A stretch of 64,000 nucleotides of DNA from an uncultured Oscillospiraceae bacterium (GTDB lineage: Bacteria; Bacillota; Clostridia; Oscillospirales; Oscillospiraceae), in NCBI GenBank assembly GCA_947629915.1, contig CANRFN010000016.1, positions 1 through 64,000 on the forward strand, in the 5' to 3' direction. The position numbers and the translations under genes were made by a program. The notes beneath the pieces are model-generated. The model searched no databases. It was not told the DNA's origin and saw only the letters and a list, made by a program, of their open reading frames with translations. The number at the start of each line of letters is the position of its first letter. The first letter of the stretch is position 1. Of the stretch, positions 51,548-60,186 are shown piece by piece.

Positions 51548-52194
51548 ACGAGATTATTTGTGCGCAGGCTGCTTTTCTGACAGCCAGTCTACCTGAGATG
51601 CCACCGATCGTTCCTGTGATTGCACTGATCATTTTGCTTGTTGCGGCTATCATTCTAGTTCGTTCCCTCATGAATTCGGGCAAATCCCAATCAAAGAAGC
51701 CGAAAAAAGCGAAAAAAACAGATAACAATCCAAAGAAAAGCAAGCAGAGTGGGAAGCAAGTCAAAAACAAAGAGTCATCTAATGATCATAAAACTGATTT
51801 GATTAGCAATGATTATGAAGGGACAATATTACTTGGCCAAAATGCGGGAGATCAACGTGGAAGCTCAACAGTGGTTAATACAACTATTCCTTCCATGACC
51901 ATTATTGATGTGGCAAACCCCAATCAGCGTTGTACCGTCTGTATGAACCAGACATACAGACTTGGACGCGATGAAGAACTGTGTGATATCGTCTTTCCGG
52001 CTGACCCATATATCTCGAGAGAACAGTGCGAGATATACTGCCAGAATGGTACAGTTTTCATTCGAAATTTGAGCCGTAAAAATATAACACGCATCAATAA
52101 CAGAGAAGAGAGAAACCCCGTGCCACTGAACAACGGGACGGAGATTTTAATTGGCAATACTGCTTTGCGGGTCGAGATTCATTTGGGCAACTGA
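51535..52194 (+). CDS. Membrane-anchored FHA-domain protein
   Basis: The 219-residue product has a membrane helix (about residues 25-43), a lysine-rich linker and an FHA domain with YRLGRDEEL, ISREQCEIY and a changed GT-N motif (TRINNREE). Thr97 in YEGTILLGQ has the T-x-x-L form favoured by FHA partners. The gene overlaps the preceding FHA gene by 13 bases, so both are made together. It may recruit phosphorylated partners to the pilus base. Confidence 0.82.
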   Translation: MEMLNEIICAQAAFLTASLPEMPPIVPVIALIILLVAAIILVRSLMNSGKSQSKKPKKAKKTDNNPKKSKQSGKQVKNKESSNDHKTDLISNDYEGTILLGQNAGDQRGSSTVVNTTIPSMTIIDVANPNQRCTVCMNQTYRLGRDEELCDIVFPADPYISREQCEIYCQNGTVFIRNLSRKNITRINNREERNPVPLNNGTEILIGNTALRVEIHLGN

Positions 52195-52281
52195 CGGATA
52201 AGTATCTGCAGCTGACTATTGGTAAAAGCTGTTGTGCTTTGTGTGTTCTCTTGTTCCAGACAAGGAAGTGTGAATAACTTT

Positions 52282-52419
52282 ATGGCGTATCTATTCTATG
52301 GCGGAATTGCACTGATGGCTGTCACAGCTATTGTAGCGATTGGTACCGGCATTGTATATCATATCACGGGGAAAAGACTTAATGAGCAGTTCGATGAAGA
52401 GTTTGGCAAGAGAGAATAA
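52282..52419 (+). CDS. Small single-pass membrane protein
   Basis: I start it at ATG 52282 (MAYLFYGGIALMAV), giving 45 residues: one transmembrane helix (about 5-28) and a charged tail (KRLNEQFDEEFGKRE). AAGGAAGTG lies somewhat far upstream. An in-frame upstream start at 52219 would add a cysteine-rich, unlikely N-terminus. It sits between the membrane FHA gene and the kinase gene, 15 bases from the latter, so it may modulate one of them. No family recognised. Confidence 0.55.
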   Translation: MAYLFYGGIALMAVTAIVAIGTGIVYHITGKRLNEQFDEEFGKRE

Positions 52420-52434
52420 ACGGAGGTAATCGAT

Positions 52435-55400
52435 ATGCCGCAAATAATTGCCTCTGTTTATGAGATAGGAGAACAAATCGGTTCAGGCGGGGGAGGCGTT
52501 GTTTACCTAGGACGTCATCTCCGCCTTGGAAAGGAGATTGTTCTCAAGGCTGATAAGCGAACGTTAAAAGCATCACCAGAAGTACTTCGGCGTGAAGTAG
52601 ATGCACTGAAGGATCTGAGCCATCAATATATTCCTCAGGTGTATGATTTCGTTACAGAGAATGATACCGTTTACACAGTGATGGAGTATGTTGAAGGTGA
52701 GAGCTTTGACCGATTGCTCAAACGTGGTGAGCGCTTCCAGCAGAGGGATGTCATCAAGTGGGCATGCCAACTTTTAGACGCGCTGTGCTACCTGCATAGC
52801 CGTCCTCCGCATGGGATTTTGCACAGCGATATCAAGCCGGCTAACATCATGCTGACACCAAGTGGCGATATTAAGCTGATTGACTTCAACATTGCGCTGG
52901 CGTTGGGAGAGGACGGCGCCGTTCGTGTCGGATACAGCCAGGGGTATGCATCTCCAGAGCATTACGGACTGGATTATTCGCGGAAGAGTGCGGAAACAGC
53001 GTCCCTTCATGGAACAAGGAATAAACAATCAACGGCTTCCTTGGAAGGCAGTTCATCGACCGAGGTTATGCCTGAGGCCAGCAGTCAATCTGGAAGATCC
53101 AGCAAGGCATCTGGCTTATCGGGTTCCAGTTCTTCCCAAAAGAGCAACAGAAAGCAAATCCTACTGGATGTTAGGTCTGATATTTATAGCCTTGGTGCTA
53201 CGCTCTATCATCTCCTAACAGGAACAAGACCGCACCGTGATGCACTGCAAATCATCCCGATTGAGACATTCCCAGGAATCAGCACGGCTGTGGCAGATAT
53301 CATAGCTACAGCCATGCAGCCAGATCCGGCATACCGCTATCAGACAGCGAGAGAAATGCTGCATGCGTTTCAGACGCTGCGAGAGCACGACCCAAGAACG
53401 GTAAGCCGGAGAAAGCATTTCCGGGTAGCAGCTGCCGCTTTAGCTGTTTCGTTCCTTCTCGGCGGCCTCAGCACGTTTACAGGTCTTCATATGCTTCAGG
53501 AAGCTTCTGCCGAGGAGGCAAGACTGGCCCAAGAGGCGGAGCGCGTAGCAAAAGAGAATGAGGAGACCGCAAGACAGGCAGAGGAAGAGGCGAAACGAGC
53601 AGAAGAAGAGGCAAGAAGGGCAGAAGAGGAAGAGCGATTGCAAAAGCTTGCTGAGCAGACTGCGAAGGAAGCCTTAGAATCTGTTCGAAGTGCTGAGGCC
53701 GCGTACGACAGCGGCAACATTCCCAGTGCAATTGATCTTGCAATACAGGCGCTGGATAAGGACACGATCTACAATAGTCAGGCACAATACGTCCTGACAG
53801 ACGCTTTGGGCGTCTATGACCTCTCAGATGGATTTAGTGCCTATCGAACTTTGCAACTTCCGGCAGCTCCGCTGGAGATGGCCGTCTCTCCTGATGGCAC
53901 GAAGGTGGCTGTGATCTCTGATTTCAAGCTGTTTGTCTATGAAACTGAGAGCGGAAGAAAAGTTGCAGAGTTGCCAACTGAGGAATCAGCACTGGCAGAT
54001 GTTGTCTTTCTCGGTGAAAACATGATCGCCTACGCGGCACCAGGGGCGATTCGTGCGTTCCATATTAGTAGTGAGAAAGAACTGTGGACTGGCGAGCACG
54101 CCACAGCCATAACGTGTTCGGGCAACGGCGCTTACATTGCAGCTGTGTACAAGGATGAGCAGCATGCAAACGTCTATGATGCTCTGACTGGCGAACTCTT
54201 GAAGCAGGTCGATTTCCTTGGAAGATCCCAACCTCTTCTGGACAACGACAGATTTGCGGATCCGCACAATACGATCTTTGCGCTGAATGATTCCGGGACC
54301 AAGCTGGCAGTTAGTTTTGCGGATGGCTCGCTGGATGTCTTTGACCTGAACAACTCGGATGATGATTTGGTCCTCCAAGGGGAGTCTCAATACAGAAGCT
54401 TTCGAGGGAGCTTTTGCGGGGATTATTTTGCTTACACCGCAAGTTCGACTGGGGACAATCTATTCTCGGTTATAGATACTGCCCAGGCAAAGCGGATTGC
54501 AGAGGCCTCTTCAGACAGTTCGTTTTTGGTTCAGACAGATGGCAAGGTGATTTACCTGGCCAATCGAAACACTCTCGTTAAGATGGACCCGGATACGGGA
54601 AAGCAGTCTGAGCTGGCATACCCCACTACGGACATCAAGGGATTCGCCTCCTGCGGTGAATACATGTTTGTCTCAACGGGCGGGGAGTTTTTTGAAGTAT
54701 ATGGACCAGGTGCTAAGTTATACTCCAGGACAGAGATCGACCATACCTGTGATTTTGTTGGCACAGGAGGACAGTATCTGGTGGAGGCAGGACGTGATAC
54801 GCCCATCGTTCACATCCTTCAACTGACCAGTCATGCGGATCAAGACATCTTCAGCTACGATGTGCACTATAACCACGATGAGGCGAGACTGAGCGGCGAT
54901 GGCTCTACCGTGATGCTATTTCGCTATGATTGCTTCCGGATCTACGCAATGGACGGAGAGATCATAGCGGATGTATCAATACCAGATGCCGGCAAGGTCT
55001 ATGATCAGCAGTATCGCAGAGATGAAGATGGCAGCAGGCTGGAGGTCATTTACAGCGATGGCCTTGTTCGAACCTATTCAGCTACCGATGGTACTTTGCT
55101 TTCTGAGGAACAGGGAGATGCTCCAAGCGAGAATCTCTATGAGGAGTTCTTCTCGGACCAGTGGAAGGTGACCTCTCCGCTTCACGGTGCACCGAGCGTG
55201 TATAGCAAGGAGACAGGCGAACTTATCTGTGAGCTCGCGGCAGACGACTACCTGACGTATGTCACACAGGTGGGAGAGTACGTCATTACAGAGTACACAA
55301 CTGCTTTGGGTGAGCGGTATGGGATCATTCTGAACGCAGACTGTGAAGCCATAGCGAAACTCCCAAACCTGTGTGATATCGTAGATGGTAAGCTGGTCTT

Positions 55401-55479
55401 TGACTTGCCAAACGGTAGTTTGCGTGCATGCTCAATCTACACGTTGAATGAGTTGCAAGAGTTAGCGAATTCACAGTGA
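52435..55479 (+). CDS. Transmembrane Ser/Thr protein kinase with external propeller-like domain
   Basis: The 1014-residue protein begins with a kinase domain: glycine loop GSGGGGVVYLG, ATP lysine in EIVLKAD (Lys38), catalytic loop HSDIKPANIM (Asp132) and LIDFNIAL in place of DFG. HRD is HSD and DFG is DFN, so it is a non-RD kinase; Asp150 still keeps the metal ligand. A serine-rich insert of about 60 residues (182-241) lies after the activation segment. Then come a membrane helix (about 329-351), a Glu/Arg coiled coil (356-420) and about 580 residues of WD40/propeller-like repeats outside the cell. It probably senses the surface and phosphorylates the FHA partners. Confidence 0.85.
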   Translation: MPQIIASVYEIGEQIGSGGGGVVYLGRHLRLGKEIVLKADKRTLKASPEVLRREVDALKDLSHQYIPQVYDFVTENDTVYTVMEYVEGESFDRLLKRGERFQQRDVIKWACQLLDALCYLHSRPPHGILHSDIKPANIMLTPSGDIKLIDFNIALALGEDGAVRVGYSQGYASPEHYGLDYSRKSAETASLHGTRNKQSTASLEGSSSTEVMPEASSQSGRSSKASGLSGSSSSQKSNRKQILLDVRSDIYSLGATLYHLLTGTRPHRDALQIIPIETFPGISTAVADIIATAMQPDPAYRYQTAREMLHAFQTLREHDPRTVSRRKHFRVAAAALAVSFLLGGLSTFTGLHMLQEASAEEARLAQEAERVAKENEETARQAEEEAKRAEEEARRAEEEERLQKLAEQTAKEALESVRSAEAAYDSGNIPSAIDLAIQALDKDTIYNSQAQYVLTDALGVYDLSDGFSAYRTLQLPAAPLEMAVSPDGTKVAVISDFKLFVYETESGRKVAELPTEESALADVVFLGENMIAYAAPGAIRAFHISSEKELWTGEHATAITCSGNGAYIAAVYKDEQHANVYDALTGELLKQVDFLGRSQPLLDNDRFADPHNTIFALNDSGTKLAVSFADGSLDVFDLNNSDDDLVLQGESQYRSFRGSFCGDYFAYTASSTGDNLFSVIDTAQAKRIAEASSDSSFLVQTDGKVIYLANRNTLVKMDPDTGKQSELAYPTTDIKGFASCGEYMFVSTGGEFFEVYGPGAKLYSRTEIDHTCDFVGTGGQYLVEAGRDTPIVHILQLTSHADQDIFSYDVHYNHDEARLSGDGSTVMLFRYDCFRIYAMDGEIIADVSIPDAGKVYDQQYRRDEDGSRLEVIYSDGLVRTYSATDGTLLSEEQGDAPSENLYEEFFSDQWKVTSPLHGAPSVYSKETGELICELAADDYLTYVTQVGEYVITEYTTALGERYGIILNADCEAIAKLPNLCDIVDGKLVFDLPNGSLRACSIYTLNELQELANSQ

Positions 55480-55634
55480 ATAAATTGACGAACTTCTACA
55501 TTACTGAAATGCTTGAGATATGGCACTTCACATGATGCTGATGAATAAATACAATTGTTGGGTTCCTTGGATTGGAGGCAATATAGAAGAGCGTATAGGG
55601 AAGTCAAATTCAAAAATTGAAGGAGGAAAACAAA

Positions 55635-58600
55635 TTGAAACAACCCAAAAAACTGTTGGCAATGATTCTGGCACTCGTTATGCTTGTGACCATGATGCTG
55701 ACCCCTGCAATTGCCGGGGATGATTCAGCAGATGACTATGGCATTGCGCCAGTCTCTCTGCTGCCGCTGAATACGACTTACGTTACACTTGACCTAGAAG
55801 CGAGATTTGCAGAAGAACTGAAAGCGTATCCTGCGCAGGCGCTAATTGATGCTATTAACGCCGAAATTGAGGAGCAAAGTAAAAATATAACTGATAAGTC
55901 GAAAGTGTATACAATCTCTTCCGATGTTGACATTGCGTGGGCAATTGATCCGTATAGAGATAGTTACCAAAGGTTAGACCTGACTGGTACGATTGATCTG
56001 CTCGGCGGGAGAGACTTTGTACCCTATTCAACAAGGCTGAACCTAATTGTAGGAAAATATGACCAACTCAATTTGTCAAATCGCAAGTACAATGTTACAA
56101 TTTATCTCACAGAAATAGAAGATATTTTCAAGCTTAAAGTATGGAATGCAACTGACGGTACAGAGATGATTCCTTATTCAGAATCTAGCTATAGCTACTA
56201 TGCAGACAGATTGAGGCTGAGTACATCGATAAGCGAAGATAGCTGGACATCGAATGAGATAGCTGTATCTATTGCGCCCAAAGATGGATTTGATATAAGC
56301 GATTATACATTTAAATTCTATGAGGGCGAATATGAGACTGAGGAAGAAGCAAATGCAGATGAGATTGTTGATATAACAGATACAATATGGAATAAGACGG
56401 ATGCTCAATCAGCACATCAATACACGACTGAATACCACAACCTCGACTCAGCAGTAACCCTTTTCATGTATCGTGGCGACAATCTGGTGCTGCATACGGT
56501 TATTGATATTTCTGTTTATCAGACATACAATGGCGTAGGCGTTTTTGGCTTGTATTCACTCAATGAAGAAGGCGAATTGAAATCTGTAAGGTATTCCACG
56601 GACTATGATATTTCTACAGGTACTAGAAAGTTTCTTTTAGATGGACTTTCAACAACTGAAACATATTATCTAGCGCTAGAGTATCATGATACGAGGAGCG
56701 ATACTACCAAGGTAGAAGAGCCCATCACTAAGGCGGTTGTTGGAAACTATGAAACTATTGAATCAGCCGCTGAAGCACCAGATATAAAGGATCAACTGTT
56801 CCCTGAGTCTATTCAGAATGCTTATGCAGCCGATTTTAGCCAAGGGGTCGAATTCACTGTCTTTGACGCGTATGGAGACATTTATCATTTGAAGTATAAG
56901 ACGGAGACAAAGCCTGAGGAACCGGACCCAGAGCCTACTCTCTCCTCAAGTACGTATTTCCAAATTTTTGGAGCATATTCTGCTGATGAGCGTCTTCTGG
57001 ATTGCTATGCAATGAGCGATGCAGATGATGATGCATATGCTGATGGATATCAAACGCTCTTTCTCCTTGATGGGAATGCCCCATATCCAGGAGATGAGAT
57101 TATCCCGAGGTTTTATAGTGAAAATAGCACAACGGTAAAGGCAAGCGTAGATGAGGATGGCGAGAGTGCAGCTCTGCAAATCAGTGATGAAACAAAAGTG
57201 CCATTCGAATCTGGAAAGCCAATTCATTACACAGCTTATGCAGAAGACGGTATTAATGCGACGAACTATTGGGTGACATTCCTGACACAGCAAGTGGGCG
57301 GCAGCAAACTGTTTGTAAATGGCACAAATGACCCGACAAATTACCAGGATAATATGCCAGCCAGAATCTTGAGACTTATCAATGGTGATGATAAACATGA
57401 TGTTTTCATTGCTAATATTGGTGATGAAGATCTGACAAACCTAGCAGTAAGCATTGAAGATGCCAAAAACGTTGCGCTTAATGATTACTGGACTATCGGC
57501 GAGACTAAGACATTGGGAGCATTTACGACTGCGTATTCATCCCAAATGAAGAATATCGCAAAAATCAGACTGCTTCGGGATGTTGATGCAGATGGAAATC
57601 CGCTTACTGGTCCAATCAGCGGCACGCTTGTGATCAGTGCAGACGGCAATGAAACTATTCGGATTAAACTTACCGGTGTTGCAGGTGTGCCCAAGATCAC
57701 AACAAAAGAACTCAGTGAAGCAGTGAAATGGGTGCCTTACTCGACTGGTATCCAGACAAGTTGTATAGGCGATCCTGACGCGGTTACGTTTGAGCTGATT
57801 GACGGCACTCTGCCGGAAGGCGTGGAGTTGCGTCCCAATGGCGAAATCTATGGTGTGCCGCAAGAAACAGGTGAGTTCTCTATCAGTGTAAGGGCCAAAT
57901 ATAAGGATTACCCTGATATTTATGACGAGGCTACATTTGAGCTCACCGTGATTGAAAACACAGATGAAAATGTTTGGAACGCGACAGATGCCAGCTATGA
58001 CATTACGACCGCAATTCCCAACCAGGATGGTACTGTCACAATTGCCGAGATGAATATCGGCGATAACGACTGGGCGAATGGCACGATTACCTTTGTCTCT
58101 CAAGGTGAATTCAGCAATTTCGTTGCTCTATGGCTTGACGGCGAAAAGCTGGAACAGGGTGTGGACTATCAAGCAGAATCTGGAAGCACCAGAATCACCA
58201 TCTCAACACAGACGTTACTTGAGGGAGAAGGTTTCGGCGGCGATGATGGCAGTGATGAGAAAGAACACACGATTGCCATGGAGTTCCGTGAGGGTGATAG
58301 CGAAACTGGCGAATTGAAGCGTGCATCTCAGAACTATACAACTGGCGGCGAAGAGCCGGAACCCACGCCTACTCCCTCCTCCGCCCCTGTGGTGTCACCA
58401 GCACCAACCGTGACTGCATCCCCGACTCCGACAGCGCACCCGACTCCGGTCACGACCGCAACGCCGACCGCAACCGCAACACCGACCACGACATCGGCAC
58501 CAGTTGCCACACCAGTCCCGGTCGCGACAGCCGCTCCGAGCCCCGCTCCTACCGATAAGGTGGAAACCACGAAAAACCCAGATGGAAGTACATCCGAAAT

Positions 58601-59555
58601 AACCACAAAGCCCGATAAAACAGTGATCACCAAGACTACCGATAAAGACGGCAATGTGGTAGAGGAGACTGTCTATCCTAACGGCACAGTAGAAACAAGA
58701 TACCACATGGTGGATGGTACCGAGTCGGTAACGACCGAAAAGACCGATGGTGGAGTGACATCTACCGTGACAGTGCCAGTGGCAGTAGTCGAAAAGGCGA
58801 ACAGGAAGACCATAAAGTTGCCCATGGCAAAACTGCCTGTCACAAATGATCTCAAGACAGCAGCTTCTGTCACGATTGAGACTGATGCAGCGGGGGTCTT
58901 AAAGGTAGCGATTCCTCTTAAAACAACGACTCCCGGCACAGTGGCATTTTTGGTGAAGGACGATGGTACTACAGAGGTCATTATCACTTCCTATACTGAG
59001 GACGGCTATCTGATCACCCCCATTCCTGAAGGCGGCGGTACGATCAAGGTCGTAGATAATGCCATTGCTTTTACAGATATCGAAGGGCACTGGGCATATG
59101 ATGCTATTAAGTTTGTGTCTGCCAGAGGCCTTTTTGTCGGCATTGGTAATAGCCTGTTTTCGCCGGACAGTTCGATGAACCGTGCTATGCTCATGACAGT
59201 GTTGGCTCACTACGACAAAGAGAACACTGAGGGTGGAAGTACATGGTACGAGAAGAGCCTCCGGTGGGCTATAGCCAAAGGACTCACGGACGGAACAAAC
59301 CCGGACAGAACAATCACGCGTCAAGAGCTCGTCACGATGATGCACAATTATGCAGGAAAACCCACTTCCGAGGGCGTTTTAGAGAGCTTCAGCGATTTTG
59401 ATGAGATTGCGGACTGGGCAAGTCCTGCAATGCAGTGGGCTGCTGAGAGTGGACTCATCGTTGGTAATAATGATGCCTTGAACCCGAAAGGTGAGGTCAC
59501 AAGAGCTCAGGCTGCAGCCATCATCAAGCACTACATCGAGGAGATTGATAGTTAA
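55635..59555 (+). CDS. Large SLH-domain surface protein
   Basis: I choose TTG 55635 because AAGGAGG lies 8 bases upstream, inside the longer open frame. The 1306-residue protein has a signal peptide (LLAMILALVMLVTMMLTPAIA), a long beta-rich region, an Ig-like putative binding domain (FELIDGTLPEGVELRPNGEIYGVP), a Thr/Pro stalk (about residues 910-975) and three C-terminal SLH repeats (FTDIEGHWAYDAIKF, STWYEKSLRWAIAKGL, IADWASPAMQWAAESGL) that bind pyruvylated wall polymer. It follows the kinase gene by 155 bases and ends with a good terminator. It may be an adhesin or wall anchor for the pilus; this is inference. Confidence 0.85.
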   Translation: MKQPKKLLAMILALVMLVTMMLTPAIAGDDSADDYGIAPVSLLPLNTTYVTLDLEARFAEELKAYPAQALIDAINAEIEEQSKNITDKSKVYTISSDVDIAWAIDPYRDSYQRLDLTGTIDLLGGRDFVPYSTRLNLIVGKYDQLNLSNRKYNVTIYLTEIEDIFKLKVWNATDGTEMIPYSESSYSYYADRLRLSTSISEDSWTSNEIAVSIAPKDGFDISDYTFKFYEGEYETEEEANADEIVDITDTIWNKTDAQSAHQYTTEYHNLDSAVTLFMYRGDNLVLHTVIDISVYQTYNGVGVFGLYSLNEEGELKSVRYSTDYDISTGTRKFLLDGLSTTETYYLALEYHDTRSDTTKVEEPITKAVVGNYETIESAAEAPDIKDQLFPESIQNAYAADFSQGVEFTVFDAYGDIYHLKYKTETKPEEPDPEPTLSSSTYFQIFGAYSADERLLDCYAMSDADDDAYADGYQTLFLLDGNAPYPGDEIIPRFYSENSTTVKASVDEDGESAALQISDETKVPFESGKPIHYTAYAEDGINATNYWVTFLTQQVGGSKLFVNGTNDPTNYQDNMPARILRLINGDDKHDVFIANIGDEDLTNLAVSIEDAKNVALNDYWTIGETKTLGAFTTAYSSQMKNIAKIRLLRDVDADGNPLTGPISGTLVISADGNETIRIKLTGVAGVPKITTKELSEAVKWVPYSTGIQTSCIGDPDAVTFELIDGTLPEGVELRPNGEIYGVPQETGEFSISVRAKYKDYPDIYDEATFELTVIENTDENVWNATDASYDITTAIPNQDGTVTIAEMNIGDNDWANGTITFVSQGEFSNFVALWLDGEKLEQGVDYQAESGSTRITISTQTLLEGEGFGGDDGSDEKEHTIAMEFREGDSETGELKRASQNYTTGGEEPEPTPTPSSAPVVSPAPTVTASPTPTAHPTPVTTATPTATATPTTTSAPVATPVPVATAAPSPAPTDKVETTKNPDGSTSEITTKPDKTVITKTTDKDGNVVEETVYPNGTVETRYHMVDGTESVTTEKTDGGVTSTVTVPVAVVEKANRKTIKLPMAKLPVTNDLKTAASVTIETDAAGVLKVAIPLKTTTPGTVAFLVKDDGTTEVIITSYTEDGYLITPIPEGGGTIKVVDNAIAFTDIEGHWAYDAIKFVSARGLFVGIGNSLFSPDSSMNRAMLMTVLAHYDKENTEGGSTWYEKSLRWAIAKGLTDGTNPDRTITRQELVTMMHNYAGKPTSEGVLESFSDFDEIADWASPAMQWAAESGLIVGNNDALNPKGEVTRAQAAAIIKHYIEEIDS

Positions 59556-59613
59556 TCATATTGTGTAGATGAGAGGGCAGCTGTTAGATCAGTAGCATCA
59601 AAAATCAGACTAC

Positions 59614-59648
59614 AAAGAGGGCACTCGCAGTTGGCGGGTGCCCTCTTT
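59614..59648 (+). terminator. Terminator of the Tad/kinase/SLH locus
   Basis: A perfect 11-bp stem AAAGAGGGCAC/GTGCCCTCTTT (59614-59624 with 59638-59648) encloses a 13-nt loop. Its A-rich 5' arm and T-rich 3' arm suit termination on either strand. Confidence 0.8.
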
Positions 59649-59751
59649 GTCAACGAAGCGGTTTGTTTCTGCTTATCAATGCTGGTTGCTGCTGCATAGG
59701 AGCAAGTCTAAGTGGTTTCTGATCCCAGGGTGGGCGCGTCAGCCAGGCTGA

Positions 59752-60111
59752 TCAGCCACTGAGCTTCTGCACCTGCTCTGCAATCGCAGCTACGGCCTTC
59801 TGGTATTGCGCCAGTGCAGAAGAGAGCCGGGAGATCTCCTGATTTGCCTGTTCCAGTGCCTCCTTGAGGGAGTGGTTCTCTGCTTTCAGCTGCCGGATTT
59901 CCTCCAACGGTGCGGCAGCTGCATCCGGGGAAGCTGCGGCATCTCTGCTTTTCCCGGTGCTCTTTGCGGGAATCAACTTGCCAGTCTCCGGATCGAGCCT
60001 TCCCAGGTACCTCTTTTTGGGGCGGGATTGCTTCAATTCCGGCACCCACTGGGCCGTGCTCTCATACAGGTATACCTGGCCGTTTTTGGACCTGACCTTC
60101 GTGATTGACAT
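59752..60111 (-). CDS. Small protein resembling the N-terminus of IS1634-type transposases
   Basis: ATG 60111 follows GAGGTG. The 119-residue product begins with KNGQVYLYESTAQWVPELK and KKRYLGRLDPETGKLIP, a pattern found at the N-terminus of IS1634/IS4-type transposases and in small stand-alone relatives. The second half is a coiled coil (LEEIRQLKAENHSLKEALEQ). There is no DDE catalytic domain and no inverted repeats are visible, so it is either a transposase remnant with its own stop or an independent small DNA-binding protein. Confidence 0.55.
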   Translation of the reverse strand: MSITKVRSKNGQVYLYESTAQWVPELKQSRPKKRYLGRLDPETGKLIPAKSTGKSRDAAASPDAAAAPLEEIRQLKAENHSLKEALEQANQEISRLSSALAQYQKAVAAIAEQVQKLSG

Positions 60112-60186
60112 GCTTTCACCTCGCAAGGAAAACGGGCTGATATGGGCATTTTCAGGTTGTAAAACAGACGAAGCGCTTGTCGTGCA

